Source: Apophysomyces variabilis (taxonomy: Eukaryota > Mucoromycota > Mucoromycetes > Mucorales > Mucoraceae). Taken from it: 64,000 nucleotides of DNA. The stretch is taken from NCBI GenBank assembly GCA_002749535.1, contig MZZL01000390.1, forward strand, positions 854,253-918,252, in the 5' to 3' direction. The notes under the pieces are model-generated. The model was not told the DNA's origin. It worked only from the letters and a program-made list of their open reading frames with translations, and searched no databases. Position numbers and translations under genes: made by a program. Each line of letters starts with the position of its first letter. The first letter of the stretch is position 1. Below are positions 63,165 through 64,000 of the stretch, piece after piece.

Positions 63165-64000
63165 ATGGCCGACCGATACAGCTTTTCACTCACCACATTC
63201 TCGCCTTCAGGGAAGCTTGTCCAAATTGAATATGCCTTGAATGCAGTTAATGCAGGTGCAACTAGTGTAGGCATTAAAGGTACCTGTTCTTGGGAGATAA
63301 ACGTGCATTGTGAAAGAGGGAGAGAGAAAAATAGAAATATATTTTGTACTGATGACATTTTGTTGATATTATTCTCAGCAACAAATGGAATTGTTATTGC
63401 TACAGAAAAGAAGTCGGCATCTAGCTTGGTGGACGATTCGTCAGTTGAAAAAGTAGCAGTTATCTGCGCCAACATCGGCATGATCTACTCTGGCATGGGA
63501 CCCGATTTCCGTGTCTTGGTTACCAAAGCACGTAAAGCAGCGCAGCAATATAAGCGAGTATACATGGAAGAACCACCTGTCCGCATCCTTGTGCAAGAAG
63601 TAGCTAGCGTTATGCAAGAATTTACCCAGAGTGGGTGAGTCGGAATTGACAGAAGTAGCGCCCTATACACTAATCACTCTATTACAGTGGCGTCCGACCT
63701 TTCGGCGTGTCTCTTTTAATCGCAGGATATGATGAAGTCAACGGACCATCTCTTTACCAGGTGGATCCCTCGGGCTCTTACTGGGCATGGAAAGCAAGTT
63801 CTATTGGGAAGAATATGGTCAATGCAAAGACCTTCTTGGAGAAAAGGTAATAGACCGAGTTAACCGAATGAAAAGTAATTATTCTTTGTATCAGATACAA
63901 CGAAGAAATGGAACTTGAAGATGCCGTCCATACTGCTATCCTGACGGTAAGTAAAATAGCGGTATTCAAGTTATGGTAGTAACAAAAACTTGTAGCTTAA
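63165..64000 (+). CDS. PRE8: 20S proteasome subunit alpha 2 (partial, 3' end outside window)
   Basis: Alpha-ring subunit of the 20S core particle. Exons 63165-63279, 63379-63634, 63688-63846, 63895-63946 and a last one starting at 63996 are visible; about 195 of some 250 residues are in the window. The N-terminus [28 protein letters not shown] is the alpha-type signature ([11 protein letters not shown] is specific for alpha 2). The body has [43 protein letters not shown] and [14 protein letters not shown]. The final exon opens with a Leu codon, as expected for the conserved LKEGFEG block. The gene is cut by the window edge, not broken. Confidence 0.95.

Overview
The window is nuclear DNA of a fungus, most likely an early-diverging one (Mucoromycota, probably Mucorales). 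Three things suggest this. Almost every gene is cut by many short introns (about 45-90 nt, GT..AG, often with a CTAAC-like branch site). Genes are densely packed on both strands with no operons. The gene set is fungal: KRE2/MNT1-type mannosyltransferase, D-serine dehydratase, Spt7, Scc2, Sec6, RAP1/RSR1-type Ras, Kap123, a CYS3-like bZIP factor and vacuolar AVT permease. The lineage call is an inference from gene architecture and style. No rRNA, tRNA, CRISPR array, plasmid function or intact transposon was found.

Layout. 0.2-10 kb (all +): GT15 mannosyltransferase, leucine-rich-repeat protein, exocyst subunit Sec6, polynucleotide kinase/phosphatase. 10.1-11.6 kb (-): RGG-box protein that may be Caprin-like, convergent with the kinase. 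11.6-15.6 kb: gene-poor. 15.6-20.5 kb: an intronless hyaluronan-synthase-like GT2 (-) head-to-head with D-serine dehydratase (+), then a TrhO-type rhodanese (+). 20.7-25.4 kb (-): AVT-type amino-acid permease and an MFSD1-like MFS carrier. 26.2-39.9 kb (+): GDSL esterase, homeodomain factor, cohesin loader Scc2 (22 exons), secreted subtilase, RAP1/RSR1 GTPase. 40.4-46.6 kb (-): polytopic membrane protein of unknown function and SAGA subunit Spt7 (19 exons). 46.6-51.2 kb: mostly non-coding, holding one bZIP gene (+). 51.2-64 kb: C2-domain protein (+), MIOS/Sea4 subunit of the GATOR2/SEA complex (-, 18 exons), karyopherin Kap123/importin-4 (+), and the 5' part of the proteasome alpha-2 gene, which runs off the window.

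Genes were rebuilt by joining ORF fragments at splice sites so that reading frame and family motifs stayed continuous. For nearly all of them every junction is in phase and the total is a whole number of codons. Some junctions remain ambiguous and are flagged. Neighbouring genes mostly have unrelated housekeeping roles. One loose theme is nutrient and vacuole biology (AVT permease, MFSD1-like carrier, MIOS, CYS3-like bZIP), but position alone does not show they act together. I found no clear case of a previously undescribed multi-gene system. The best leads are the unknown membrane protein at 40.4-41.8 kb, the possible fungal Caprin-like protein, the intronless GT2 beside a gene desert, a possible plus-strand exon pair next to SPT7, and unusual splicing (microexons and a GC-AG intron).
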